Shown here: positions 32,187 through 41,916 of the stretch, piece by piece
How the letters are laid out: every line of letters starts with the position of its first letter
Position numbering within the stretch: the first letter of the stretch is position 1
Assembly: GCA_030760725.1 (NCBI GenBank)
Contig: JASWHV010000013.1
Span: forward strand, 33,328,699-33,392,698
Direction: 5' to 3'
Source of the DNA: Neostapfia colusana
Lineage: Eukaryota > Streptophyta > Magnoliopsida > Poales > Poaceae
Length of the DNA stretch: 64,000 bases
Made by a program: the position numbers and the translations under genes
The notes under the pieces: generated by a model
Seen by the model: only the letters and a program-made list of their open reading frames with translations
Database searches by the model: none
What the model was told of the DNA's origin: nothing

Positions 32187-33655
32187 TCAAGGTGGTGGGA
32201 TATATCTTCCCACCTAAGCACAGAGGTGCTTTTGGAATCATCATATTTGCTGAAATCTTCCCTCCCGGTGAGCAGATCATATATGAACAATCGGTTGGGA
32301 AGACTTGCATTTGATGCTTAGCCACATAGGATGCACTTATGAAACTATGGGTTGCACCCGAATCAAATAATATGACGATTGCTTGATCGTTGAGAGTGAA
32401 CGTACCCGCCAACACATTGCCTCCTTCTGGGGCGTCCTCATTGTCGAGGTTGTGAACGCCCCAAGTTCACTGACCAACCTTCTTGACCGGAGGTCGGCCT
32501 CGAGCACCGCCTTGGAACTTGGCTTGCCCGCTGCTCTGCTGCCCCTTGGGACAGTCCTTCGAGAAATGGCCCACCTAGCCACACGTAAAGCAAGTGTAGC
32601 GAGGCGGTCCTCCACTGATCGGCGGACGGAAACCAGGGGCGCGTTGTAGCGGTGGGAACGCCCGGGGTACCATCTTCTGCTGCTGTTGCGGTCGCGGTGG
32701 TGGCATCGGTGATCGGAACGGGGATGACTGAAAAGAACGACCCCCGAACTGCTGTGGTCGTGCCGGTGGATGCCACTGCTGACCGGATGGTGTCCGATAC
32801 ACCATGCGGTATTTCTGGGGAGCTCCTCCTCCACTGCTGGGTGGCGTACTGCACTTCCGCTGCTCAGCTGCCAACTCCCGCTGAGCATCTTTTTGCATGA
32901 TCGCGGCATTGACTAGATCATTGAACGTGCCGCGATTGCATCGGATGAGATGCGTCTTCATCTCGGGGTGTAACCCCCGATCGAAGTGCTCTCGCTTCTT
33001 CTCCTCGGTGGAGACGTAATCCGCGCATATTGCGCCAGATGGTTGAAGGCACAGGAGTAGTCATGGGCACTCCTCCCTCCCTGCTTCAGCTCCAAGAACT
33101 CTTGGAACTTCCGCTTCATTATCCCGGGAGGGATATGGTAGGCGCGGAACGCCTCCAGGAATTCTTCCCACTCCACAGCATTGCTAGCCGGACGTGAGGC
33201 GACATAATTCGCCCACCATGCACCAGCGGCACCGTGAAGCTGCTGTGCCGTGAACAGAGTCTTCTGCCGCTCCGTACATTGGAGCAGCCCGAACTTGGAC
33301 TCGATTGTCCGCAGCCAGTTGTCGGCCTCCAGGGGTTCTGCTGCTTCTGTGAACACCAGAGGGTGCGTACTCATGAAATCCGAGTATGTCACAACATGAT
33401 CCTCACGAGGCCCTCTCTCTTGATGCCCCCCCCCCCCCCCCCCCCGCCTGGGATGTATTCTGCACGATCATGCGGAGCAGGCTGGTCTGCTCCTCATGAC
33501 CACCCACCAGTGCCGCGATCACATCCGCTAGCGTAAGCGGAGGCGGCGATGGTGGTTGTTGCTGCGGGGTGCTGTCGTAGGCAGGTGGCTGGGAGTCATC
33601 ACCCCCCCTGCTGGCTAGAGCCACCGATCTCATGCGTGATCCAAGTGCGAACCAT
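32187..33655 (-). pseudogene. gag: Element C gag and start of protease, heavily damaged
   Basis: This is a minus-strand relative of element B gag. The start is ATG 33655-33653 (MVRTWITHEIGG). Frame changes occur at the C-run near 33602-33608, near 33440 at a 20-base C run, and near 33020-32960. A stop follows CFTCG in the zinc knuckle (about 32578). The protease keeps the active site LFDSGATHSFI (about 32340-32370), then stops at the junction with F, so RT, RNase H and integrase are deleted. Recognisable gag blocks are EPLEADNWLRTIESKF, LHGAAGAWWANYVASRP and FQEFLELKQGGRSAHDYS. Confidence 0.9.
33426..33445. repeat. C20 homopolymer in element C gag
   Basis: Twenty consecutive C on the plus strand occur where copy B has six (CGTCCCCCCGC near 23750). 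This breaks the gag frame. Confidence 0.9.
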
Positions 33656-35622
33656 CTGCAACCATACGACAATAAACATCAGTCCTGCAACATATTTCAT
33701 GCCGTCCAATAATATAGGCGTAAAACATAATGACAGTAAAATATGCGATACATCTCGTATGTAGATAATGTAATAACTTTGCACAAGCTACACCATTACC
33801 AGACCAAATACAAGCTAGTTAAATCCAACTTGACGGACTTCCTCTTTGTAAGTTCATCACAACTAGGTTTGGTCACTACGAGACGTTAAAATCGTTTTGT
33901 TATCACGTATACTACCCTTTTATCTTCAATACGACACAAACATGGTCTCTAGCAAAAGAAACTTGAGTAAGACATATACTCAAATCTTTCACTAGTTGAA
34001 GAAAACCACTCATGAGTATGTTCTACCCCATTGGAAGTACTTAAACCCCCTAGGGTACAACAATCTCGCAATTGAGTTCAACTGTAATCCTTATGCCCGA
34101 ATGAACAGTTGCTACATATTCCAGATTTTGTTCTGCTTCTGAGCATTTTTATCCCTCAAGCTGAATACCAAAGTTACAGTTAACTTCAGTATATTTCCAA
34201 CGAGTATTTATTTGCCCTCATATCAGCTTTGGTTAAAAAGTTATGGTAATTCAAAGTCAACAGAATTTCTGGGAGAATTTCAACAGCCCCTCCATTGGAA
34301 GTTGCTGTTCTCAACTCTAATTTCCACTGAGTTCTGTGCTGAAATTTCAGAAACTTTGAATTACAAAGATGTAACACATCTCCTAACCTTTCCAAGAATA
34401 TATCATATGATAATTTTAGATTTTCCTACAGGGAGTTATGCTTGCAAAACAGAACAGCCCAGAGAGTAGTTTAAATCTGTCCTGGTTCTGGACAGTTTAC
34501 TTTCTTCTGGAATTTAAGCCATCTTAAGTTCTGATTCAGCTCTGGGGGTCTACAAAAACGTTGTATAGTACTTAAACACCTTTCCATAACTATATCCCAC
34601 ACCTCCATTGGCTAAATAATCTGTGAGTTATGCTCTGTCAAAGTTCAGCCAACTTGCTGCCCAAAACAGAGCATTCTATTTTTCAATCCCTTGGAGCTAC
34701 ACTGATCCGCTATTGAATTTTTCTACCCAACCAGGGTCCTAAATGTTGAAACTTAGTGATTTTAGTAACTTGTTATCATTATCTTTCATGCACATGCCTA
34801 TGATATGTCGGTACTACGTTCCTCACAAAAAGAAAATCCTAACCGGATTATACCTGCATATACGTCTCAATTGTGGCACTAAACGGGCTCTCGCACACAT
34901 ATACTACACGGCATACATACGTGGTTAGTACCTGCAGAAGACCACACAATAATGATGCACTCAAAGGGTATTTTCCATTTCAGGCAGGGCCATATTTGAA
35001 AGTAAATACAAACGCCCGTATCATTGCCATATTGCCGTCCTTGGGTTAAGCCACGTCTCAAGGTACGTGATCGTGTTTTAACACCACACAACGGGGAACC
35101 CGAGCAGAGCGCGAACAGATCATCGCGGTTGGGAATTTTATTACCCCAACATATACCACCCACTTCCCTGCAGGGCACGCCAATGGCAAGCACTGCATAT
35201 GTCCTTCTTGGCTATTTCCAGACGAACACACTTTCGTGTTACTGACCACGCGATGGGGTCTCCACTTACTTGCCTAATGCACGCTAGGGATCAGCGTTTC
35301 ATATGAACTCAGGAACATGAAGAGTCCAAGAGTTTCATATTAATGTCTCACACCAAGCTGTGAGACCTATCCCTGAACCACGTTCCTAGTCAGGGGAGCT
35401 AACCGAAATTGAACCGCTTTCGGTGGCGTTCTTTACCATTTTTACCTGAGCGTAGGTGCGTTGTTACATAATTAAAATTCAGAATTATGACACATATGTT
35501 AGTCTTGCCAATTTAAGTAACTATGGTAATATAGTCCTTACTTGGGCAAACTAGCGAATCCTCACCGTAATCCTAAGTTTTCCCGTAATACAGTCCTTAA
35601 TTAATGTGCTATCCCCAATGCG
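33656..35622 (-). other. Element C untranslated leader, about 1.97 kb
   Basis: This is homologous along its length to the leader of element B. The minus-strand frame at 35193-34879 corresponds to the frame also open in B and X. I see nothing else of note. Confidence 0.8.
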
Positions 35623-35634
35623 TCTCTGATACCA
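35623..35634 (-). other. Element C primer-binding site, one base changed
   Basis: The plus strand reads TCTCTGATACCA, so the minus-strand site is TGGTATCAGAGA, with the last base of the tRNA-Met match altered. Confidence 0.85.
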
Positions 35635-35898
35635 GCCTGTGACCGACCGGAATCCACTCATCCAGGATCACAAAGGGTGGTGCCGCACGATGCGACACCC
35701 GACAGCACACATCATAAGGACACATTGTATTACATAGAAAACCAACTTAAATGTACAAAGTCGTACAATACTCCAGTTACAAACTAGTGTTTATATTACA
35801 CAGCGGAAACTAAATTTGTACAACTCACGCCCGTCTAAACTCCGCCTATGTTGTAATGACATAGCCGGTCCCAAGCCCGGGTAAAGGAGGAGGGGGTT

Positions 35899-38800
35899 GT
35901 GATAGGCTTGGCGAGCCAACAACTACACTTAGCCACTCTCATGGAAATGAAACCCAATAGAAATTCGTTGGGGCGTAACCCTCTTAGCGACGCGCCATAT
36001 CGGAACCCGGGTATGGTGTTAAGTGGGCAAGGGCCGGGTCGCCACCGCCTTAGTGGCGCGCCATATCGGAACCCGGATATGGTGTTAAATGAGCAAGGGC
36101 CGTATCGCCATCACCTTAGTGGCGCGCTACATCATCGCCCGGATGTAGTGATAAGTGAGCAAGGGTCTTTGCATCTTACTCGACGGGTGCAAAGCGTAAG
36201 GAAGCTAGCCGAGGAACATAGATTTCGGGTGGGTAGTTGGAATGTAGGATCCTTGACGGGGAAGCTACGTGAGTTAGTAGATGTTGCCATTAGGAGACGA
36301 GTAAATATCCTTTGTGTACAAGAGACTAGATGGGCGGGTCAAAAGGCGAGAGAAGTCGAGAATACCGGTTTCAAGCTTTGGTATTCTGGTTCGGCTGGGA
36401 CTAGGAATGGCGTAGGTGTTCTAATAGATAAGAGTCTTAAGGATGGAGTAGTGGATGTTCGAAGACGAGGGGATAGGATCATCTTAATCAAGATAGTAAT
36501 TGGGGACATTGTCTTGAACGTCATTAGTGCTTATGCCCCACAAGTTGGACTCAACATGAGTGCTAAGAGGCAATTTTGGGAGGACTTGGAGGATATGGTT
36601 AGTAGTGTACCAATAACCGAGAAACTCCTCATAGGGGGAGATCTCAATGGTCATGTGGGTGCAACTAACCTAGGATTTGAAGGAGTACATGGAGGTTTTG
36701 GATGCGGCGATAGAAATCAAGAGGGTAAGGACATCCTAGACTTTGCCGTAGCCTATGATCTGTTGATAGCTAACACCCTCTTTAGGAAGAGGCAATCTCA
36801 CCTAGTGACCTTTAGTAGTGCCCAACACTCTAGCCAGATTGACTTTGTCCTCACTAGGAGAAAGGATAGACGGGAGTGTCTAGATTGTAAGGTGATCCCG
36901 GGGGAGTGTGTTGTGACACAACATAAGCTTGTGGTAGCTGACTTTCGCTTCCATACATGTTCTTTGCGGGACAAAGGTGTCAAAATCACAAGAACAAAGT
37001 GGTGGAAGTTGAAGGGAGAATCACAAGAATCCTTTAAAAATAGGGTGATCACAGAAGGACCCTGGGCAGAAAATGGAGATGCAGATAGTATGTGGATGAA
37101 GATGGCAACTTGCATTAGGAAGGTAGCTAGTGAGGTGTTCGGTGTGACAAAGGGAAAGAAACTTATAGATAAAGACACTTGGTGGTGGAACGAGGATGTA
37201 CAAAAGGCCATTAAGGAGAAGAAGGAGTGTTACAAGAGTTGGCATAATGATAGAAACGCAAGCAACATGCTTAAGTACAAAGAGGCTAAGAAGAATGCAA
37301 GGCGGGTTGTGAGTAAGGCAAGAGGACAAACCTATGATAAGTTATATGAGAGACTAGTGACAAAAGAAGGTGAAAAAGACATATACAAGGTAGCAAAAAT
37401 CCGCGAGAGAAAGATGAGGGATCTCAATCAAGTTAAATGCATCAAAGATGAGACTGACCGCATTCTAGTGAAGGATGAAGAGATTAAGAATAGATGGCGT
37501 GATTACTTTAATGGGCTATTCAATTATGGGAATGAGAGCACTATGGTTGAGTTGGATGACTCCTTTGATGACTCCAACAGGCGGTTCGTGCGGAGGATAC
37601 AAGAGTTTGAGGTTAAGGAGGCCTTAAAAAGGATGAAAGGAGGAAAGGCCCTCGGCCCTGACGATGTCCCTATTGAGGTGTGGAGATGTCTTGGGGACGT
37701 CGCAATAGTATGGCTCACAAAGCTATTCAACCACATTTTTCGGTCAAACAAGATGCCTGAAGAATGGAGGAAAAGTATATTAGTACCTCTCTTCAAAAAT
37801 AAAGGAGATATTCAAAGTTGTACTAATTATCGAGGTATTAAGCTTATGAGTCATACTATGAAGCTTTGGGAGAGAGTGATTGAACATCGCCTGAGGAAAG
37901 TGACCAATGTCACTAAAAACCAGTTTGGTTTTATGCCTGGGAGGTCTATAATGGAGGCGATTTTCTTGCTTCGTCAGCTTATGGAGAGATATAGGGAGCA
38001 GAAGAAGGACTTGCATATGGTGTTCGTCGACTTGGAGAAGGCGTACGACAAGATACCAAGGTCAGTCATGTGGTGGGCACTAGAGAAACATAAAGTGCCA
38101 ACAAAGTACATTACCCTTATCAAAGATATGTACAATAATGTTAGGACAAGTGTGCGCGTAAGTGATAGTGAGACTGATGCATTTCCTATCACGGTAGGAT
38201 TACATCAAGGATCAGCTTTGAGCCCATACATCTTTTCCTTGGTCATGGATGAGGTGTCGAAGGATATACAAGGGGATATCCCTTGGTGCATGCTCTTTGC
38301 TGATGATGTAGTGCTGGTAGATGAAACTAGAGATGGTGTTGATAAGAAATTAGAGTTATGGAGACAAACCTTAGAGTCCAAGGGGTTTAGACTTAGTAGG
38401 ACCAAAACCGAGTATATGAGGTGCGACTTTAGTGGTGTTGGTCGTGAAGAGGGAAATGTTAGTCTACAAGGACAAATAGTACCTAGAAGGGACTCTTTCC
38501 GATACTTAGGATCAATGTTACAAAGCAATGGCGATATTGATGAGGATGTTTGCCACAGGATCAAGGTAGGGTGGATGAAATGGCGACAAGCCTCTGGAAT
38601 CCTATGTGATAGGAAAGTCCCACAAAAGCTAAAAGGGAAGTTCTATAGGACGGTGATCAGACCCGCGATGCTCTATGGAGCGGAATGTTGGCCAACTAAA
38701 CGGCAACATGTCCAACAAATGAGTGTCGCAGAGATGCGCATGCTACGGTGGATGTGTGGACACACGAGAAGAGACCGAATAAGGAATGAGGCGATTCGTG

Positions 38801-39063
38801 ATATGGTAGGGGTGGCGCCGATTGAAGAGAAGTTAGTCCAACATCGGCTTAGGTGGTTTGGACATATCCAACGGAGACCTCCAGAAGCACCGGTTAACAG
38901 TGGGATTTTAAGAGGTAGAGAAAATATTAGGAGGGGTAGAGGACGACCAAGGTTGACCTGGGAGGAGGCGGTAAAACGAGATTTGAGAGATTGGAATGTA
39001 TCCAGAGACTTAGCTCATGATAGGACCGCATGGAAAGTAGCAATTCATGTGCCAGAATCGTAG
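35899..39063 (+). CDS. RTE LINE protein: AP-type endonuclease and reverse transcriptase, 1054 aa, intact
   Basis: This is the single protein of an RTE LINE: it nicks target DNA and reverse-transcribes the element RNA onto the nick. The N-terminus has tandem 22-residue repeats from residue 32 (APYRNPGMVLSGQG..., two full and one partial). The endonuclease domain begins near 109 with SWNV (N115) and VQETRW (E142), then SAYAPQVG, GGDLNGHVG, SSQIDFVLTRR and QHKLVVADF, so all expected catalytic blocks are present. RT follows: PLFKNKGD, NYRGIKLMSHTMKLWERVIE, NQFGFMPGRS, FVDLEKAYD, GLHQGSALSPYIFSLVMDE and the catalytic FADD at 800-803. The C-terminal part (MLRWMCGHTRRDRIRNE, HRLRWFGHIQRRP) is typical of plant RTE. 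No stop or frameshift is seen. The first ATG after a short leader is taken as start; RNase H is absent, as expected. Confidence 0.95.
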   Translation: MIGLASQQLHLATLMEMKPNRNSLGRNPLSDAPYRNPGMVLSGQGPGRHRLSGAPYRNPDMVLNEQGPYRHHLSGALHHRPDVVISEQGSLHLTRRVQSVRKLAEEHRFRVGSWNVGSLTGKLRELVDVAIRRRVNILCVQETRWAGQKAREVENTGFKLWYSGSAGTRNGVGVLIDKSLKDGVVDVRRRGDRIILIKIVIGDIVLNVISAYAPQVGLNMSAKRQFWEDLEDMVSSVPITEKLLIGGDLNGHVGATNLGFEGVHGGFGCGDRNQEGKDILDFAVAYDLLIANTLFRKRQSHLVTFSSAQHSSQIDFVLTRRKDRRECLDCKVIPGECVVTQHKLVVADFRFHTCSLRDKGVKITRTKWWKLKGESQESFKNRVITEGPWAENGDADSMWMKMATCIRKVASEVFGVTKGKKLIDKDTWWWNEDVQKAIKEKKECYKSWHNDRNASNMLKYKEAKKNARRVVSKARGQTYDKLYERLVTKEGEKDIYKVAKIRERKMRDLNQVKCIKDETDRILVKDEEIKNRWRDYFNGLFNYGNESTMVELDDSFDDSNRRFVRRIQEFEVKEALKRMKGGKALGPDDVPIEVWRCLGDVAIVWLTKLFNHIFRSNKMPEEWRKSILVPLFKNKGDIQSCTNYRGIKLMSHTMKLWERVIEHRLRKVTNVTKNQFGFMPGRSIMEAIFLLRQLMERYREQKKDLHMVFVDLEKAYDKIPRSVMWWALEKHKVPTKYITLIKDMYNNVRTSVRVSDSETDAFPITVGLHQGSALSPYIFSLVMDEVSKDIQGDIPWCMLFADDVVLVDETRDGVDKKLELWRQTLESKGFRLSRTKTEYMRCDFSGVGREEGNVSLQGQIVPRRDSFRYLGSMLQSNGDIDEDVCHRIKVGWMKWRQASGILCDRKVPQKLKGKFYRTVIRPAMLYGAECWPTKRQHVQQMSVAEMRMLRWMCGHTRRDRIRNEAIRDMVGVAPIEEKLVQHRLRWFGHIQRRPPEAPVNSGILRGRENIRRGRGRPRLTWEEAVKRDLRDWNVSRDLAHDRTAWKVAIHVPES

Positions 39064-39067
39064 TCTT

Positions 39068-39177
39068 GTTTTTTTCTTTTTTCTTTTCTCTTTTTCTTTT
39101 CCCTTTTTTCTTATTTCTTTTCTCTTTTTCCTTTTTCTTTTTTTCTTTTTTTCTTTTTTTTTCCTTTTTTTCCCCTT
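39068..39177 (+). repeat. Pyrimidine tract in the RTE 3' UTR
   Basis: About 110 nearly pure T/C bases, broken by a single A near 39112, follow the stop codon. Open frames here (Phe/Ser or Lys/Arg-rich) are artefacts. Confidence 0.9.
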
Positions 39178-41916
39178 GTTCTCATATCTCTTCCTGTGTT
39201 TTACTTCATTGATATTGGGTTTCATGTCTAGCCGACCCCAACAGGCTTGGGATAAAGGCTTGGTTGTTGTTGGTTGTTGTTGTCACGCCCGTCTATCTAG
39301 CAAAAGTCGGTTGCCCAGCCCTAGGGCAACCCACACTAGCTGCACTCCTAAGCTTAGCGTGGCGTGTACGGATCCCACTCAGCCGTGGTCCCCGATGGAG
39401 GGTAACCCTCGCTGGTGGACTCGTACTCCGAGTCCGTGGGATGCTCCTCACCTGAAAAACACTTATAGCAGCAACCGTGACCACGATGGCTCAACAAGAC
39501 TTAACCGACTCACCTAGGCATGAAACTGTATATGTAGTGTACAACAAACAGGGGAAGGTAAATTTCAGCAAATGGACACGCCTACAAGTTCATCCTCGGT
39601 TCATCTTTTAGCCACAAGTTAACAGTTCATGAATATGAAATTTAGTGAGCAATATTTGGTGGCACAAATGTAGCAATACAATTATATCATAACAGCAATA
39701 TTGAATCATCACATTTCATATATTGACCTACGTCATGACTCAGTGACCAAGTGGTACTCTTCACCGCGAGGGATGGTGAATCGAATCGATATACACCTGC
39801 AGGGATACCCGAAGAGCACGTCACGTACGCCCACCAGTGGAGCTGCACAGCACGCTCACTCGATGTCGTACGGGACAACCTTTCACCCAACAGCACAAAC
39901 GTCGAACCGGTCGCAACGAAACGGACAGGAGGTTCCCTACACGGAGCATCTCTCTATGCCCGTTAGCAGATTTCCACCTTGCTGCCCTCAACCTGCACCT
40001 ATAAATCGGTGTGCTATGCCTCGACGCCCGGAGGTTTAGGTTACATCACTTTACCAGGGCCCATATATCCGATATGCCTTCGGTACGTTCAAACTTGATC
40101 AGCGTGGGTCGCACATGGATCGGTCCTCAATCGATACGGGCAGGGCTGCACACACAATACTTCCTCTTGCTGCGCCCTAGTCCCTGCCTAGTCTCATTTT
40201 CATTACTAAAGTGATCTCACATCACTTGAACCAATCCCGTGTGTCCCAAAGCCTAACTCATGAGTAGCTTCCAACTACTCGACATGTACCCAAGGTCTAT
40301 GAATCATTAAGCATAGCCTGTCTACTCGAGAACTTAGACACTACCCTCACTCTTATAGGAAAATCTGGTTATGCATTTGGGGTCTCATCCATCCTACACC
40401 TAATGCACATATAGATACCTCATACTAAGTATGTAAATAAAGCAAAACTTTGAAAAATGGGTTAATGCAGACCAGGGCTTGCCTTGTTGCTGCTGGTAAG
40501 GGATTAGGGCTTCGTCCAGAAGAAGGAAGTCGAGCACTTCCGGAGTTTCCTCGCCTTCAGCGACTACACGTCAATGATATACTATATGTCAATTCAAATG
40601 CAATGTGTAAAACTGAATAAATAATTACAATAACCCTAGCTAGCCCTCCCCTTTGGTTCTGAAATTTTTATGGTGGTGTGGTAGGGTCCTAAACAGAGTC
40701 TTGACCAAGTTTCATTTGAAACAAAGTTCATTTGAGCCTTGTAAAAATAAAAGCATATTTGGTCAATATTAGAACCTCTAAGGAATTCCAGGGGTTTTCA
40801 TGGCTTCAACCATTACTTTATGGAAACTGGAATTTAAGATGGTTCTAATGGTATTGGTTTCATGTCATTTTAAGAATTCTAGATGAAGTTATGCCCTAAA
40901 CAAGATTTGAGAAAATCTTAAAATGTTCCTGGATATTTTTGTATTTTCTCAGGGAAGATCACTTAATCACACCATTAGGGGGACTAAATTAACTTGTATG
41001 GGTCTGAGAATTTTACTGTGACTCTAGGATTTTCCAATTAACCTACCAGCCAAATTTCAGAATTTTTCATAAAGTAATTCTTCAGATAAAATTTCTAACA
41101 TTTTAAATTTTAGGGAATTAATTCTGGAAAATTATCAAGTTTCATGAGCTGAAACTTGTGTTGCTGAAAAGTACTCAAAAGGCTGGGTTCAGCAAAATCT
41201 GGTTCACTGAATTTGGAGCTTCCTAGCAGAAGTTATATGCAATTGAAGTTTGAACTAAAACCGGAAAATCCCAGAAATGTTTAAACTCTGCGGGTGGGCC
41301 CCACCACCCGCCTTCTTCCTCTTCGCGCACGCCCGCGAGTTCGGCGGCGGTGCACCGCGGCGAGGTTCGCCGGAACTGACTTCCCGACAGCCCCCAGCGC
41401 TAGAACTGGCAGCCTAGCCCTACCTCGCCACGTGGAACTTGCCTCGGGGGTCGGAGCTCGACGGCGGTGACCGGAAACGGCCGTGCGACATCAACCGCAG
41501 AGGTTAGGGCTCCAGCGAGGTTGTTCTCGCTCTCTGAGGCATGAAAAGAGTCACGGTTTGCTCGGGGATCACCAGTGGGTCACGAGGAACCCGACGTGAG
41601 CAGGCTCGGAAACTAAAAATGCCTGCAAACCCACTCTCGACGGTGACCCGAGCCGTGTTTGCACCGGCGGCTATGGAAACTGCTATAACTCGGCCATTTC
41701 TGGACGGTTGTGCTCAGTTATTCCTCGAGGAGGGACGCTAGGAGGTGTAGAAGCTACTTGCGATCTAGCTTGACCATTGATTCAGCGTGTAAGCCGAATT
41801 TTTGGTGTTTGCCGAACTCGGTCAGTTGCACTAGGGTTCGGGACATTCTAAAATTCTTGCTACCTGATGGATTATTTGCCGAATGGTTTGCGGCTACACC
41901 ATCTAGGGATCCCCAC

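Larger units (their letters stand above)
35838..39282 (+). mobile_element. Complete RTE-type non-LTR retrotransposon (LINE), 3445 bp
   Basis: The element is flanked by a perfect 13-bp target duplication, TCACGCCCGTCTA, at 35825-35837 and 39283-39295. The empty site is visible in the LTR of element B (near 26123). The 5' UTR is only 61 bp. One ORF encodes endonuclease and RT. A 3' UTR of about 220 bp contains a long pyrimidine tract, and the element ends in TTG repeats, typical of plant RTE elements and unlike the poly-A tail of L1. Both ends and the ORF appear intact. Confidence 0.96.

Noticed and set aside
39010..39225. Lys-rich and Phe-rich frames after the LINE stop codon
   Set aside because: Direct translation of the pyrimidine tract in the 3' UTR.
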